Shown here piece after piece: positions 35,977 to 47,967 of a stretch of 64,000 nt of DNA. Positions within the stretch are counted from its first letter, which is position 1; the number at the start of each line of letters is the position of its first letter. The stretch comes from Acanthacorydalis orientalis (lineage: Eukaryota > Arthropoda > Insecta > Megaloptera > Corydalidae). The DNA lies in assembly GCA_034766995.1 (NCBI GenBank), contig CM068315.1, positions 39,247,818 to 39,311,817 on the forward strand, in the 5' to 3' direction. Made by a program: the position numbers and the translations under genes. The notes beneath the pieces are model-generated. The model did no database searches. It was given only the letters and a program-made list of their open reading frames with translations, and had not been told where the DNA came from.

Positions 35977-36111
35977 AATCACGTGTCTCTTCCTCGCACT
36001 GCAAAGTAAATGGTTGTACGTGGGAACAGAACGTGGGAACATACACGTGGTGAATATCGAATCCTTCGTTCTATCTGGATACATCATCAACTGGAACAAG
36101 GCCATCGAAGT
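35977..36111 (+). CDS. Tomosyn: Tomosyn (STXBP5-like) internal exon, WD40 blade
   Basis: After completing the split Arg codon, the exon encodes ITCLFLALQSKWLYVGTERG, NIHVVNIESFVLSGYIINWN and KAIEV. This corresponds to the highly conserved STXBP5/tomosyn block QSKWLYVGTERGNIHIVN..SFxLSGYVIMWNKAIEL, part of the first seven-bladed propeller. The acceptor (ATTTAG) follows a clear T-rich tract at 35958-35973. The donor is GT|GTAAGTA at 36112. Length is 135 nt (45 codons), entered after two bases of a codon and left after two bases of one, so the phases match the upstream exon. The next conserved block (HPGPVVHLSD) was not found downstream, so the following intron probably runs past the end of the window. 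Substitutions such as SKW..INWN for vertebrate VIMWN look like normal divergence. No sign of pseudogenisation is visible in either exon. Confidence 0.94.
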
Positions 36112-36676
36112 GTAAGTACGATTATATTTATTTAATATTTCGTTTGATTCTAAACCGACTGACCACAGATTAAATTTAATATTATCTGTATAACGTTAAT
36201 AGAATGGATTAAGTCTCTGTCTAAAAATCACACAGTTTTAAATATATTTTTTTAATTAAGTTTGTGTTAAAGAACATAAAAACTATAATTTTTATTCCGT
36301 GCTGTAATATAAAATGGACTTATTTTATATTTCATGTTAGAGAATTTTACAGTGTTCACTTTTTGTTCATAACATTCGTTCCTAATTCATAATACGCAAT
36401 CTGAAAGAAAGTAATAAAATTTCACAATGTTGTAAATCTTGTATCCTAATTAAAGAGCTTTACGGTTGATCTCGATTTAAGATTATTCCTTGAAATTTCG
36501 ACGGAATAACATTGGATTCGTTTGTGTTAACGTATGTTGTGTGCACCGAATATGCTTAAACACGGTTCGAATTCCGTAATAAAATTGATTATATCTCGAA
36601 ACGATCGTGCAAACCGAACCTGGAATGCTAATTAGATGAGATTTAGTACTTTGTACATTTATGCAAACATACATAA

Positions 36677-36729
<53 letters not shown>

Positions 36730-36834
36730 ATGGTTCCTGCAATATAATAATTTTGAATAATATATCTATTGTATTGAAATATTTGTATATGTTGACACAA
36801 ATGTGTTGTTCTTTCACCTCAGAAAAAAAAATGT
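36112..36834. other. Intron start, unassigned, with (TA)n
   Basis: After the donor there is AT-rich sequence and a (TA)n tract at about 36678-36725. Nothing else is recognised. Confidence 0.6.
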
Positions 36835-37060
36835 CTAATCATAAATATTCAGTAAATTATTATTGATCGTTTTTCATTGTTATGCATATTTCTATGACGA
36901 CCATTATTATTATAGCACCAAGGTACAAAAAAATCCGATTGAAGTGTAAACATTTTTTGTTCGTGCCTTAGTGCTAATGATGAAGTCATCTTTGGATGAT
37001 AATGTTGAGGTGATGTGTTTGTATCGCCATCGAAATGGTACATAAACAAAAATTAAAAGT
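36835..37060. mobile_element. Long-TIR MITE-like element, copy 6
   Basis: The left arm ATAAATATTCAGTAAATTAT, then TTGATCG, is mirrored by the right arm AATTAAAAGTAATCAATTTA, then CAAATATGTTTGGTC. The centre contains TATTTCTATGACGACCATTA and ATCGCCATCGAAATGGTACA, themselves mirrored. Confidence 0.65.
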
Positions 37061-37232
37061 AATCAATTTACAAATATGTTTGGTCTTGTTTTTAAAAATT
37101 TTTTAGTTCAATAATCACACACTAAATGTTGCAATAAAGCAAAATAACAAATACAAACACCTGGATAATATACTCAACAGCTTTGAAACCGGACACACCT
37201 TCACAACACAACAATCATCAAACCCAATTCTA

Positions 37233-37540
37233 CTGGGTTGGTACAAAAGTAATTGCGGTTTATGACCTTCAAATTCATATGCATTTTTCTCAGCGAACTG
37301 TTTTAAGTAATCCAGAACTGTTGGGTGACTAACGCATAACTTTTGTGTAAGCTCTTGATTGTTGTGCATGGTAATGTTTTAAGTATTGCCATTTGGAGGA
37401 AAATTAATAATAAAATCAAAGTTGAAAAATGCACTTTAAAATGATATTAACATGAACACGATGAAATGACACTTTCATTGAAAAAAATTAAGGTTAGGAT
37501 TCAGAAAACAAAAACCGCGATTATTTTTGTACCAACCTAA
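37233..37540 (-). mobile_element. Mariner deletion derivative, 308 bp, both TIRs
   Basis: CTGGGTTGGTACAAAAGTAA at the left and ...TTGTACCAACCTAA at the right are flanked by TA. The minus strand keeps NQELTQKLCVSHPTVLDYLK and the joined 5' and 3' UTRs; the rest of the transposase is gone. Its junction differs from the 30621/52076 pair. Confidence 0.88.
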
Positions 37541-37579
37541 TATAAAGGAATGAGAACAATCAAAATCTTCTTGAATCGT

Positions 37580-37680
37580 GAACAATGAGCAAATGATTAA
37601 TAATCAATTATTGAATATTTTTGATCGAAAAAAGTGATGTGTGGGATGAGAAAATATATAATTCGTGGAAGAGCAAATAG
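37580..37680. mobile_element. Long-TIR MITE-like element, partial copy 7
   Basis: The sequence AAATGATTAATAATCAATTA, then TTTTTGATCGAAAAAAGTGA and TGTGGGATGAG, matches the right arm of copies 3 and 5. Confidence 0.6.
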
Positions 37681-38678
37681 CTCTGTTAAAATGTAAAAAG
37701 TAAATGTTGTTATTTGTTAAGAATTACATATATCATTTTTTTAAGGTATATATATATATAAATTTTAGTTTATTCCTAAATATAAATTGTTATGACTCGA
37801 GTATGTGTGATCAGCGTCAGAAATTTGTATTCAACAATTAAAAGCAGTAGACAGCCTGACCGGTGCCTACTAAGGCATATTGCATTGTTAGAGCAGGCTA
37901 ATGTTGTAGACACGGGTTTTGAGAGTCTTTTTCGTGCTGTCAATCAGAATAGTTGAGTTTGATATTTGCACTTGTCCACAATAGAACACAGCAAAATTCA
38001 GAATCGGATCTGCATTAATTCATTATTGAAAATAAAATACACTTATTATTAAATTAATAAGTGCGTGCAGTTTGACATTGCAGAAGGTCTGCATATGTTT
38101 GCTGCACCAACTCAATCTTGTACATAAATATTTATATGATGGTTTGTTTTTCACATTTAATGCACAAGAAACAGTTCTTTATATTTCTAAGAAAGTACAT
38201 TTTTTATTATTTAATAGACAAAGATTTCTAAAAAATAATAATAATATAAATAAAAAACATACATAATATAAATAAAATAAATAAAAATAATATAAATAAA
38301 AAACAATGAGACTGAAATCAAATATCGTATAAGTTACCTTGAATGTTAGGAATTATCTTGTTCACTGAAAATAATTGTTTACAACATTAGTAAGCGAACT
38401 CGGCGAAAGATAAAAGTTGTTCAAGTGTTGTTAGAAGTTTCGGAAGAGAAACTGAATTTTTTTAACTGGTGTAACAGGATTCGAAGTTAATGATAGCACT
38501 TTGTGTTTATTTTTTCGGTTCTGTTTCTTCATTTATTTTTATTTTGTGGACTGTACGACATTTTACATAAATGTTGACATAAGAGAAACCAGTTTATGTC
38601 GATTTTTATAAAACATTTATCATTTTTAAAATTAATATCTAATTATTACTGACAATTAAATACAAATACCCCTTCATA

Positions 38679-38725
<47 letters not shown>

Positions 38726-39149
38726 TGTATGTATATATATATATATATATATGTATATGTTTATATATGTGTATATATATATGTGTGTGTGTGTATGTAT
38801 GTATGTCTGTGTATGTGATTTTACCATAAGCTTTTGTAAAGCGTACATGTGTACATTGACGAGTACAAAGGACTAATTGAAAATAAAAATGACGTTGAAG
38901 TGTGTAGTGATCAACGTATGTTACATGCTATCAATGTAATTAATACGGAACGATTATCACGCACAATTAAAATCTAGCTTTTGTACCTACCAATTTGAGG
39001 GAATACGCGTCACTTGGTTTGAAGCTCGTATGTGTTATGTGGTAGTAGCACGTGCCATGTTTATAACACGTGGTTTATAAATATTGACACACAACATGGA
39101 TAATATATTTACTTAAAATTATATATGTTTGTATATATATATATATATG

Positions 39150-39207
<58 letters not shown>

Positions 39208-39238
39208 TATTTATATGTATATATATATATACATACAT
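37680..39238. other. AT-rich unassigned DNA with microsatellites
   Basis: It contains AATA-type simple sequence at 38222-38310 and long TA/TG tracts at 38681-38810 and 39128-39235. No coding similarity was seen. Confidence 0.6.
38681..38810. repeat. (TA)n-(TG)n compound microsatellite
   Basis: TA runs are interrupted by TGTA and end in TGTGTGTGTGTATGTATG. Confidence 0.95.
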
Positions 39239-39240
39239 TA

Positions 39241-39758
39241 CCCTGATCAAAAAGTTTAGGGAATTTCTATTTTAAAAGAACCATGCAAATCTAACATTAA
39301 CTTTTTAAATGATAAAGTAAGTAATCCTTCTTCCATTGTAATCTATACCAAAAATTATTGCGATCTCTCAAATCATTCGTAAACAGCTGATGTTTTAGAA
39401 AAGTAGTATTTGGTGTGTTTGACGAATTTGACTATGTATAAATTTATCGAGCAACGAGTTTATATTCAAAAACAAAATGTCTTGTGTTGACACGTTTAAA
39501 ATGCTAGGAAAAATCATTTGGTAATGAGTTTATTGAAATCGAGAGTGTACTAGTAGTACAGTTTTTTTAAGGAAGGTTACGAGTCGGTAAAAGACGACTC
39601 TCGTTCGGAAGGACCGTCGACCTTAACCGATAAAGAACTTGTTCAAAAAGTGAAGGATTTGATACTGAATGATCGTCGGCCGACTATGGGAGAAATTCCT
39701 GATGATGTCGGCATATCGTGTGGATCTTTCCAAAGTATATTGTACTTTAGACTTTTGA

Positions 39759-39760
<2 letters not shown>
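39241..39760 (+). pseudogene. Mariner 5' fragment (CCCTGATCAAAAAG end), 3'-truncated at (TA)n
   Basis: The left end CCCTGATCAAAAAGTTTAGG follows TA and looks like a mariner terminal repeat. The coding remnant starts at the ATG 39434 (MYKFIEQRVYIQKQNVLC), is broken by stops, and recovers as KVKDLILNDRRPTMGEIPDD and VGISCGSFQSIL, a helix-turn-helix region of the EQRVYIKF mariner branch. It stops abruptly at a (TA)n tract (39761-39802). The catalytic part is absent. Confidence 0.78.
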
Positions 39761-39809
<49 letters not shown>

Positions 39810-40000
39810 TTGAAATATATATATATAGGTGTTTCAGTTAAGACGTTCACATGAAAGTATTAAAAAAAAACGCAAAAATTAAAAATAGCATGATTTGTTT
39901 TAATGTTTTCGTTTTTTTAATACTTTTATGTGAAAGCCTAAATTGAATCAGCTATTTATATATATATATATATATATATATGGACAGAGAGAGAGAAAGG

Positions 40001-40051
<51 letters not shown>
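39761..40051. repeat. Cluster of (TA)n tracts
   Basis: TA runs at 39761-39832, 39958-39980 and 40003-40051 are separated by short unique DNA and GAGAGAGA. Confidence 0.93.
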
Positions 40052-40053
<2 letters not shown>

Positions 40054-40725
40054 TCGATGACGTAACGTAGATTTTTCTACCTTCGAGTGTTTTTCAATTA
40101 TAATGGAAAAACTGGAGTCAGGTAATATCAGCTATTTCATTACATATGTTTAAAAAAGTTCATTGTTTTTAAAAACTCAGCACTGGAGTATTAGTGTTTA
40201 TTCATCTATTCAATTAAATGAATCTAATAGTGCATCTTGTCATTTTGTATCGAATGTTTGTTTGTACAAATAGCACTAAATAAATATTACAAAAGGTCTT
40301 TTTTTAAAAAAGTATTGTTTTGATAACGTGGTTTTTTTTCTTCGTTTGATCAGTTTTAGTGAAGTACTTGACAACATGAGAAAAAAATATACTTTACAAG
40401 TCATAATTGTATTTTCTGTGTTAACAGGGAAACGGATAGGATAGAAAAAACTAAATCAGGCAATTCGATTCAGTTTTTGCTAGTGACTTGAAATTTCCGT
40501 CAACACATAAAACATTCATCAGTCAAATTTTCACTGAAGCACTCTCATTCATCCTTTGTTTATTTCCTATTGCATAATTACCTTTCTTAAAATGTTTTAA
40601 CGATTCAGTGTCTTTCTTTTCTAAAATTGTCTAATACATTCTATTATATCCTTATGTCATTATCTAAATTGTTTCTTTTAAGCGATTTTGTATTTTTTAA
40701 CTAACGATCATAATTTCTATTATCC

Positions 40726-40790
<65 letters not shown>

Positions 40791-41209
40791 AATGATTTTG
40801 GATAAATACAATCATATATAACAGAAGAACATAACGTTCTCAGAATACTAATTATAAGTCATTATATACCTACAAAACCGCTAATTGTGTTATTAATATT
40901 ATTCCGTTGTGTAATTACTTTAAAACGGAATAGAAACTTCACTGTGAGGATATCGAACTGGTAGTAATTCGACCGTGCAAAAGATTTACACATAGATTAT
41001 ACACAATCTACTGTTTCTATCTTTTATGTTTCCAAACATACATACGTACATACACACACACCCACACACAAATATATAAATATATCCGTGTGAGTATGTA
41101 TACATGTATAAATTTTATATTATGACACAATCTTAAATATCTTTAATAATCTTTATGTAATTTGAAATTTAAAAAAAAACACCTAATTTTTATGTGTTAT
41201 ATGCGAATA

Positions 41210-41264
<55 letters not shown>

Positions 41265-41640
41265 ATATTATTTCAAAGTCAGATGCAGAAAGATATATAA
41301 TTTATGTTTATTATCCAATTTTCATAAAATCAATTAAATAATCTAATACAGTTTAAAATTTTTATTTATACAGATTCGTTCCCGAACAGTTGTCTATTTT
41401 AGTATTTGGAAATTTATTAGGTTCGATATTGAGAGTAAAGCTTTACTTGATTTACTCTCAATATTTTTTTATTGTTGAGTATCACAGAAATTCACCTTTA
41501 TAAATAACATGTGAACAAATTAAGTAGTTAATATTTACTAGATTATAGTAAATATTTAATTAAAATATTTTCTCGTCATTTTACGATTTTTAAATGCCAA
41601 CCTTAAAATTTAAAAACACTATATATCTTGGTAAATCAGT
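40052..41640. other. AT-rich unassigned DNA
   Basis: It contains (TA)n at about 40731-40785 and 41213-41252 and a 14-bp-arm hairpin at 41426-41464. No coding similarity was seen. Confidence 0.6.
41426..41464. repeat. Perfect hairpin, 14-bp arms
   Basis: ATATTGAGAGTAAA and its exact reverse complement are separated by an 11-nt loop. Confidence 0.93.
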
Positions 41641-41672
41641 TGGCACAACCTCAAAAAATTGTAATGAACACG

Positions 41673-41948
41673 ATGGCGTTCAAAAAACAGCGTATTAGAC
41701 ATTGCATACTTTTGAAAAAAATGCTGCCGAAACTGAAGAAATGATATGTTCAGTTTGAGGAGAAGGTATTGTGATGCATAAAACATGCTAAAACAGTGGA
41801 ATAGGTTAGAAAATGTATTATGATTTCATCGACTCTGCCGCTATCTTTATTTCGACAAGGGATTTGTCAATAACCCGACAGATGAAGTGAAGTTGTACAA
41901 AATAATGGAGGATTTTTCAGGATCGAAATATATTCGATTTTATCGTAA
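41673..41948 (+). pseudogene. Possible mariner-like deletion remnant
   Basis: The sequence MAFKKQRIRHCILLKK resembles the FEKKHIRHCILYEF start of one mariner branch, with an ICSV-type continuation in the next frame. FRQGICQ-PDR-SEVVQNNGGFF near the end resembles the C-terminal LPERWQKVIEQNG. The two would be joined by a large deletion. The match is short and spread over frames. Confidence 0.42.
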
Positions 41949-41949
41949 A

Positions 41950-42737
41950 TATTAATTTTCTATAAAAAATACACTTTATTGTAATTTATTTTTATTTGAA
42001 AAGGTTCGTGTTCGAGAAATCTTGTATCTTTCTGATTGGAATTTTCTTTTATACTCAATATTGAATTCAAAACAAATAAATAGAATAAAATATCAGTCAG
42101 TAATGTGGCATTGCAAGAAATCTCCCATTTCTTACATCATTAAACTTGTTAAGTATCAAAAATGTACACCTTTATAACTGAACTATAAACGAATTAAGTG
42201 GCAGATATTTAATAAATCGTGTTAAATTGAATATAAACGTACAAAAATTACCGTCTAACGTACAATCGATACGAAACCTATTACCATTATTATCAATTGC
42301 AAGTGTATTACTTGTCCGAGCCAAGGCCCAGTCTCAAACCCCACGGACATCTATTTCTAACAGTTCTTATGTAGTACGTACACGTGATGTTACAATCAGC
42401 TCATCTGTTCTTATTTTTCTTGGCTTCCGCCTTACGTTAGTCGTAATTCTTCCACAGTTGTAATATAATTACATCGGTCGATCACTGAAACTCCACTCTG
42501 CTTTCACAATTATATTTTCAATTAAATTGTCTTTTATTTTGCGCTGTATATCGTTTATACACCGCTCGTATTCCGATAGGAAGAACGATAAAAAATGATA
42601 AATAAATTTTCTTTTTTTGGGACGAAATGAATGAAATTGGCATTTTAATTGATTTGGAAAATATACAATGCGTTTATACATACCAAAGATTTTATCTTTG
42701 AAGTAATATGTATTGAATCGCTCGTTTTTTGTCGTTC

Positions 42738-42792
<55 letters not shown>

Positions 42793-43594
42793 CATCTGTA
42801 AATAAAAAAGGAATTCAAACGAATGTAATTCAATAGAATTTTCCAGTTATATTCCTTTGAATATTGGCTTTAAATATAAAAATCCAATTTAAACATGTAT
42901 GAGTATTCTTTTTAAGCTACGTTTGAATATTCATTGAACAAAAGAGATCTGAGATTTTTTTTATCAAAAAAATCATATAAGCTTGACTTCCGATTTTCGA
43001 TAAATTAATAAATGTTGTGAAATTATTTGGAATTTAATTCACGAATTATATCATTTTTTATTCATTTAGTTAGGAAAAATTGATTAAGAATATTTTATTT
43101 AGTTAAAAATTCAGTTCAGTTTTTCTCTTCTTTAACTTTTATTAGTAATTAAAAATTAAAATCTTCTGGATAAAAAATCAGTAAAGCTTTATGAAACATG
43201 TAAAAGTGATACATTTTTTTTCAATCGCACATTGTTTCATGACTGGCTCTTTAGAATTAGAAGTACAAGTATTTTTAGTCTATAATCTCAGCTCTCTTTT
43301 CTATTTCTTATAAATTCAATTAGTAATTTATTGTTTCGGATATTTTCATTTTGAATTTGGTTTTTTCTTACTGCTTGTGCCAAGTAGTGTTTCTTCTAAA
43401 GAAAAAGTATAATTTGTTTTTTTCATCCCTCCAAAAATTTATTTCTTGAGAATCAAAATTATTTCTCTTTTTATCAACAATTTGTAACAGTCCATGTTTA
43501 CTGTTTTTATTCCTGGAATTATATTATACCTGGAAAATTTATAAATATAATTTTATTTATAACTTTAAGTAATAATATTCTTCTTATGTAACAT
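41950..43594. other. AT-rich unassigned DNA
   Basis: It contains (TA)n at about 42742-42791. The 78-aa ORF at 42227-42463 lies in a slightly GC-richer patch but has no recognisable domain. Confidence 0.55.
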
Positions 43595-43598
43595 TTAA

Positions 43599-43682
43599 CC
43601 CTTCAACTACACACTATCTGTATGAACCATACGAAACACACTGTTGTTGAGGTCACTTTGACCCCAACGTATATTTTAAGGG
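43599..43682. mobile_element. 84-bp TTAA-flanked mini-element
   Basis: It is bounded by TTAA (43595-43598, 43683-43686). The ends CCCTTCAACTACACA and, read inward from the right, CCCTTAAAATATACG are similar. Inside, GTTGAGGTCA and TGACCCCAAC form a hairpin. This is a piggyBac-type MITE layout. Confidence 0.62.
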
Positions 43683-43689
43683 TTAAAAG

Positions 43690-44660
43690 TATTTTTTTTA
43701 TTGAAAACTGTTTCACTGTTTCTGAAATTTTATTAGAATAAAAAGTCGTAGATAATTTTAAAACTGTACTTCTCTGATGCACTATTTTTTGAAAAATTAT
43801 TTCAAAGTTGAACAATCAACACATTAAATTCTATTTTGCAATCATTTTTTATATACAAGTAGGATTTGTGTTGAAATAATAAATAAAATATATACGAATT
43901 CAATATTAAAGAGTGATATTTCATTGTTATGTAACCTTTTAAAATAAATTTAAGCCGGAAAAATTCATTTATATATTATATACGAATTCTCGAGATTTCT
44001 CAAGAAATAAAAACTATCAAGAAATCTTAAACACTTGTGCCAAGAGTAACATATTAATTTATTTATTTTATATAGGTTATTTTCTGTGTGAATCTAATAT
44101 GTTCTTTAATTATTTTATTTATATCAGTTCTTACTAGTTAATAAGTTTTTTCTGTCTATAATGTACTCTATTTGAAATCTGATTTCAATTATCTGATTTT
44201 TATTCATTCCTTATATACTTCATCAACTCGTTATCGTTTAATTTTATTCTGTAATAAAATTTTCTAAAGCTAATCATCATTTGTTTTATAAGAATTTATT
44301 TAGTATGAGCGTTTTTAGTATTGTAAATATTAGTTGTAACGAAAAGTTTATTCAAATTTTTCCTCTAATAAATCATCTTCCGAAATTAATGATGACAAAA
44401 GTGTGATATTCATTTATAATAATCCAGATTTCATTACTAGACAGATTATCGAAATTCTTTTCATATTATAAAAATCACTTGTATTTCTGAAACAATCAAT
44501 GCCCGACGATAAAAAAAATATTTTCTACAATAACGTAATATGAGGTGATGATAAGATTCCAAGACGAGTAAGAGAGGTCGCAATTGGTGCAATCAATACC
44601 AGGACCGTATCTAAATAAATCGATAATATGTATCGTGTGGAATTAGAAAAGATGGATCGT
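43690..44660. other. AT-rich unassigned DNA
   Basis: Nothing recognisable was seen in this stretch. Confidence 0.6.
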
Positions 44661-44664
44661 TTCA

Positions 44665-44935
44665 AAAATTAATTTTATAATTTTTCTGATCAAAAATGTT
44701 TAATAAATAATTTTCGATCGGTTTTAATTGTTACTTAGCTAGCGATGCTATCATTCTCAGAACGTTAAACATAATTTTATGCCTTGGCACCGTAAAGATG
44801 AAGAATTATAATCGAAATACAAATAAGTAACAATCAAAAGGAATCAGCAATTATCTATTAAATATTTTGATAAGAAAAATATTCATAGATTGTGAGATGA
44901 GAGAAAAATTATTTTGAAAAAATTTTTTTGAGATA
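44665..44935. mobile_element. Long-TIR MITE-like element, copy 8
   Basis: The left arm AAAAATTAATTTTATAATTT, then TGATCAAAAATGTTTAATAA and TTTTAATTGTTACTTAGC, is mirrored by the right arm (GTAACAATCAAAAGGAATCA, TTATCTATTAAATATTTTGA, GAGAGAAAAATTATTTTGA). The arms are about 90 bp. The centre contains ATGCTATCATTCTCAGAACG. Confidence 0.75.
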
Positions 44936-45067
44936 GTGTTAAAACTGTATTATAAATAAATTATCCACTTTGAGTTCTTAACCAACAATTAAGCCATCAC
45001 TTTTGAAAATACTACTTTTAAGTGAAGTACCGTTCGGTAAACATCGAATTAGAATCTTAATTGGGAT

Positions 45068-45435
45068 GAAAAAAAAACGTTATGTTCATCATAATAATAC
45101 CAGATCGCTCATATCTTTGATTAATGGATCTGTCCACTAATCAAAGACAAGTGGAATGGTACATTTTAAAAGACATGGATAGGATAATACAATTTTTGGG
45201 TTGTTGTAGTATTGTGTATCATCCTTCATATTTAGTAGATCTTGCTCCTTGGTTCTATTATCTGTTCTAATATCTCCATAATAGTTTCAATAGAAAACAA
45301 TTTGACTTTTCAGAGACTATCAACTATTTGAATACATGCTTCGAATGTTTTTTGTTTTATATCCAAAAAAATTGTGAAATTACTCGACATAGGGATGAAT
45401 ACTATGACAATTCTATTTTGTTATACGATCTTTTA
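45068..45435 (+). pseudogene. Mariner transposase C-terminal remnant
   Basis: RYVHHNNTRSLISLING aligns with the HHDNARPHTSL box (here HDN has become HNN, losing the catalytic Asp). YHPSYLVDLAPWFYYLF aligns with the PSYSPDLAPSDYHLF box, and NSFNRKQFDFSETINYLN with the next segment. The frame breaks several times. Terminal repeats were not identified. Confidence 0.75.
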
Positions 45436-45439
45436 AAAT

Positions 45440-45810
45440 TAGTGTCCTAGAAGAAGATCTCAGTACGAAAAGTAAGCATTAAAATACGTATTAAAAAAAT
45501 ATTTTTAATAAAATATAGAAAAATAACATATTTAATTAGTAACATATTTTAATCAATAGCATATTAATTATATAAAAAAGAAATTTAATCCTTAAACATA
45601 ACTTGTGATTATCAAATATATTTTCAGATGTGTGTAATAAATATATAAAAAAGTAATATTTAATAGCTTATTATATTTTCATAAAATCTCTATTCAATAA
45701 TTAGTAAGAAAACTTCACTTGAAAATTATTTTTATTTAAAACATTTATCGGTTTCCGGTAGAGATAATTTTATAAATTAAAAATCAGTAATGTTATGTAT
45801 TTAATTTTTA

Positions 45811-45855
<45 letters not shown>

Positions 45856-46319
45856 CACAAACACACACACACATATCTGAGACATACGAACAACTATAGT
45901 TAAAAAGAAAATGTCGCATAGCGTCTCCAGCATCCAATATTCAATAATAATAAATACAATGAACGATTTAATCAAGACGAAACGAAAACGGATAAGATAA
46001 CAAGTGTTTCGTAACGTTGCTCGAGAATACTGTGCACGTTGACAGTGGGGGCGAAACACCCCGAGCCCGACGCCCTCGTTAAACGTTAACTATTCGCCGA
46101 AATCGGAACCGTGGGACAATATAGATTTTTCATTTGCATTTATATGAAAACCGTTCGATATTTATGTGTTCTTTTTTCGTATCCACGTGTAATGTTTACA
46201 AGACCGACGCTAAAATCCGAAAGCGACAACGGCGTTAATTAGTTACGGCGCCGTTAATTACAAAGTACCTGCATTGCAAACGAACGTGATTATATTTCTG
46301 CTTTATTTTCTTGATCGTG

Positions 46320-46381
<62 letters not shown>

Positions 46382-46707
46382 TGTATCCAGGACACAGAAT
46401 GAGAGAAAAGAGAATAATCACAACCGTGTTTGATTATGTATTATATAAATAAAGTTTAATTAAAGTTGTTTTAGAACAATGATACGCTAACAGTAGTTCT
46501 GTTATATTCCCAAATGGTTTGCAAACGAAATGGAAATCGATTTACTGTGTAAAATTATTTACTGAACAATGTGCTCCACTAATAACTTGAAGGTCAAATG
46601 TCTGCTTGTTACTTATGAAAAATGTATGATTCTAGTATTGTCGTACTTTAATAAATATAAATATTAAAGTGTGTTAAATATATGAATTTTAAAATTGGTT
46701 CATGGCA

Positions 46708-46757
<50 letters not shown>

Positions 46758-47025
46758 GTGTTTAAAGAGTTCCGAAAGAGATAAAATAAAATCGAATTTT
46801 AAATATAAATTTTTATAATCCCCTTCAAAGTAATTTCGTTGAAGTAAAAGACGTTGCTGTCAGAGTATTTTCTACTAATGGAAAAATTGCGGTGGTTCTT
46901 TCCTTGTAATGAGATCTGTCAGCATTTTTTTTATTTTATATGTACTGTTAAATCAATTTATGTTCGTTGTAATTTTTAGTTATTAAGGGGAAAAAATGTT
47001 AGAGAACATTAAAGCAGATGAAACA
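45440..47025. other. AT-rich DNA with a CG-rich island
   Basis: (TA)n tracts lie at about 45817-45852, 46321-46378 and 46712-46753. A CG-rich, non-repetitive stretch lies at about 46020-46290. No coding similarity was seen. Confidence 0.55.
46321..46378. repeat. (TA)n microsatellite, about 58 bp
   Basis: This is a pure TA run directly after the CG-rich island. Confidence 0.97.
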
Positions 47026-47029
47026 TTAA

Positions 47030-47101
47030 CCCTTTAAGTGGGTATGAAGTATATATCTGTCCGTAAGAAGTCGGCCGCGTGAAAACTACCCCCTTAAGGG
47101 G
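47030..47101. mobile_element. 72-bp TTAA-type mini-element
   Basis: The ends CCCTTTAAGTGGG and, read inward from the right, CCCCTTAAGGGGG are flanked by TTAA at the left and TTCA (one change) at the right. It has a hairpin-like layout. Confidence 0.5.
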
Positions 47102-47967
47102 TTCATTGTGTAATAATTATTATTTCATTTTTACCATGATTTAGTGTTCCCAATCTTGATATTTTAACATGTTGTGTCGTCATACATGTGAATCCCTCGG
47201 GATTATTTTAACATGTTCTTCTGTGAATCATAATGTCAGATCACAGTATTTTAAATGTTTTAATGTCCTCGAGAGTTTCATCTCTTCTTATTAAATTTAT
47301 ACGTATTTTCCCATCAAGATTAGGTATTTTGCCAGTCCATTTCCTTCATATGTGTTTTTTATCTCTCACTGAGAAAAATATTATTTTTAACCGTTTAGCA
47401 CTCATACTGTAGTGTTTAGAATGAAGGGAGTGATTCGAACGCAAGTGCACAAATAGGGTGAGTTTTTTAATTATAATTTGTATTCGGGGACTAATGACCT
47501 TAGCTATCGAAGCGCTCTAAAACACCACCAACCGTTATTTCATTATTTGTTAAGAAATAAACAATTATGGAATTGTAAACAAGTACATTGTCATGAAGTA
47601 ATATCCATTTGTTTTATTGTTATATTTTCGGTCATTTTTGTGCAAGTTGTGTTTACTAAATGTCATAAAACGATATCACTTGCTGTAGTACCAGTTAATA
47701 CAAATTTGTATTCCATCGAATATTGGTAATTCATATCACTATAAGGGTGTCTTCAAGAATAGTCGAATTCTAGTAATCAAACAAAGAGAAGTAAACCAGC
47801 TAGGAATTAAGAAAAAGTATTATACCTTGGTATTATTATTATTAGTATTGGTATTATTATTAGTATTTATTCTTGGTAATAATTCTAGATCTGCGATATT
47901 GTCAGGAACTTTCAGATGTATGAGTCATAAGCCTCGATTCTCTGCACGCGTAGTTTTGTTAGCTTAA

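Noticed and set aside
42227..42463. 78-aa ORF with mixed composition
   Set aside because: It has no recognisable domain or family and no evidence of splicing to neighbours.
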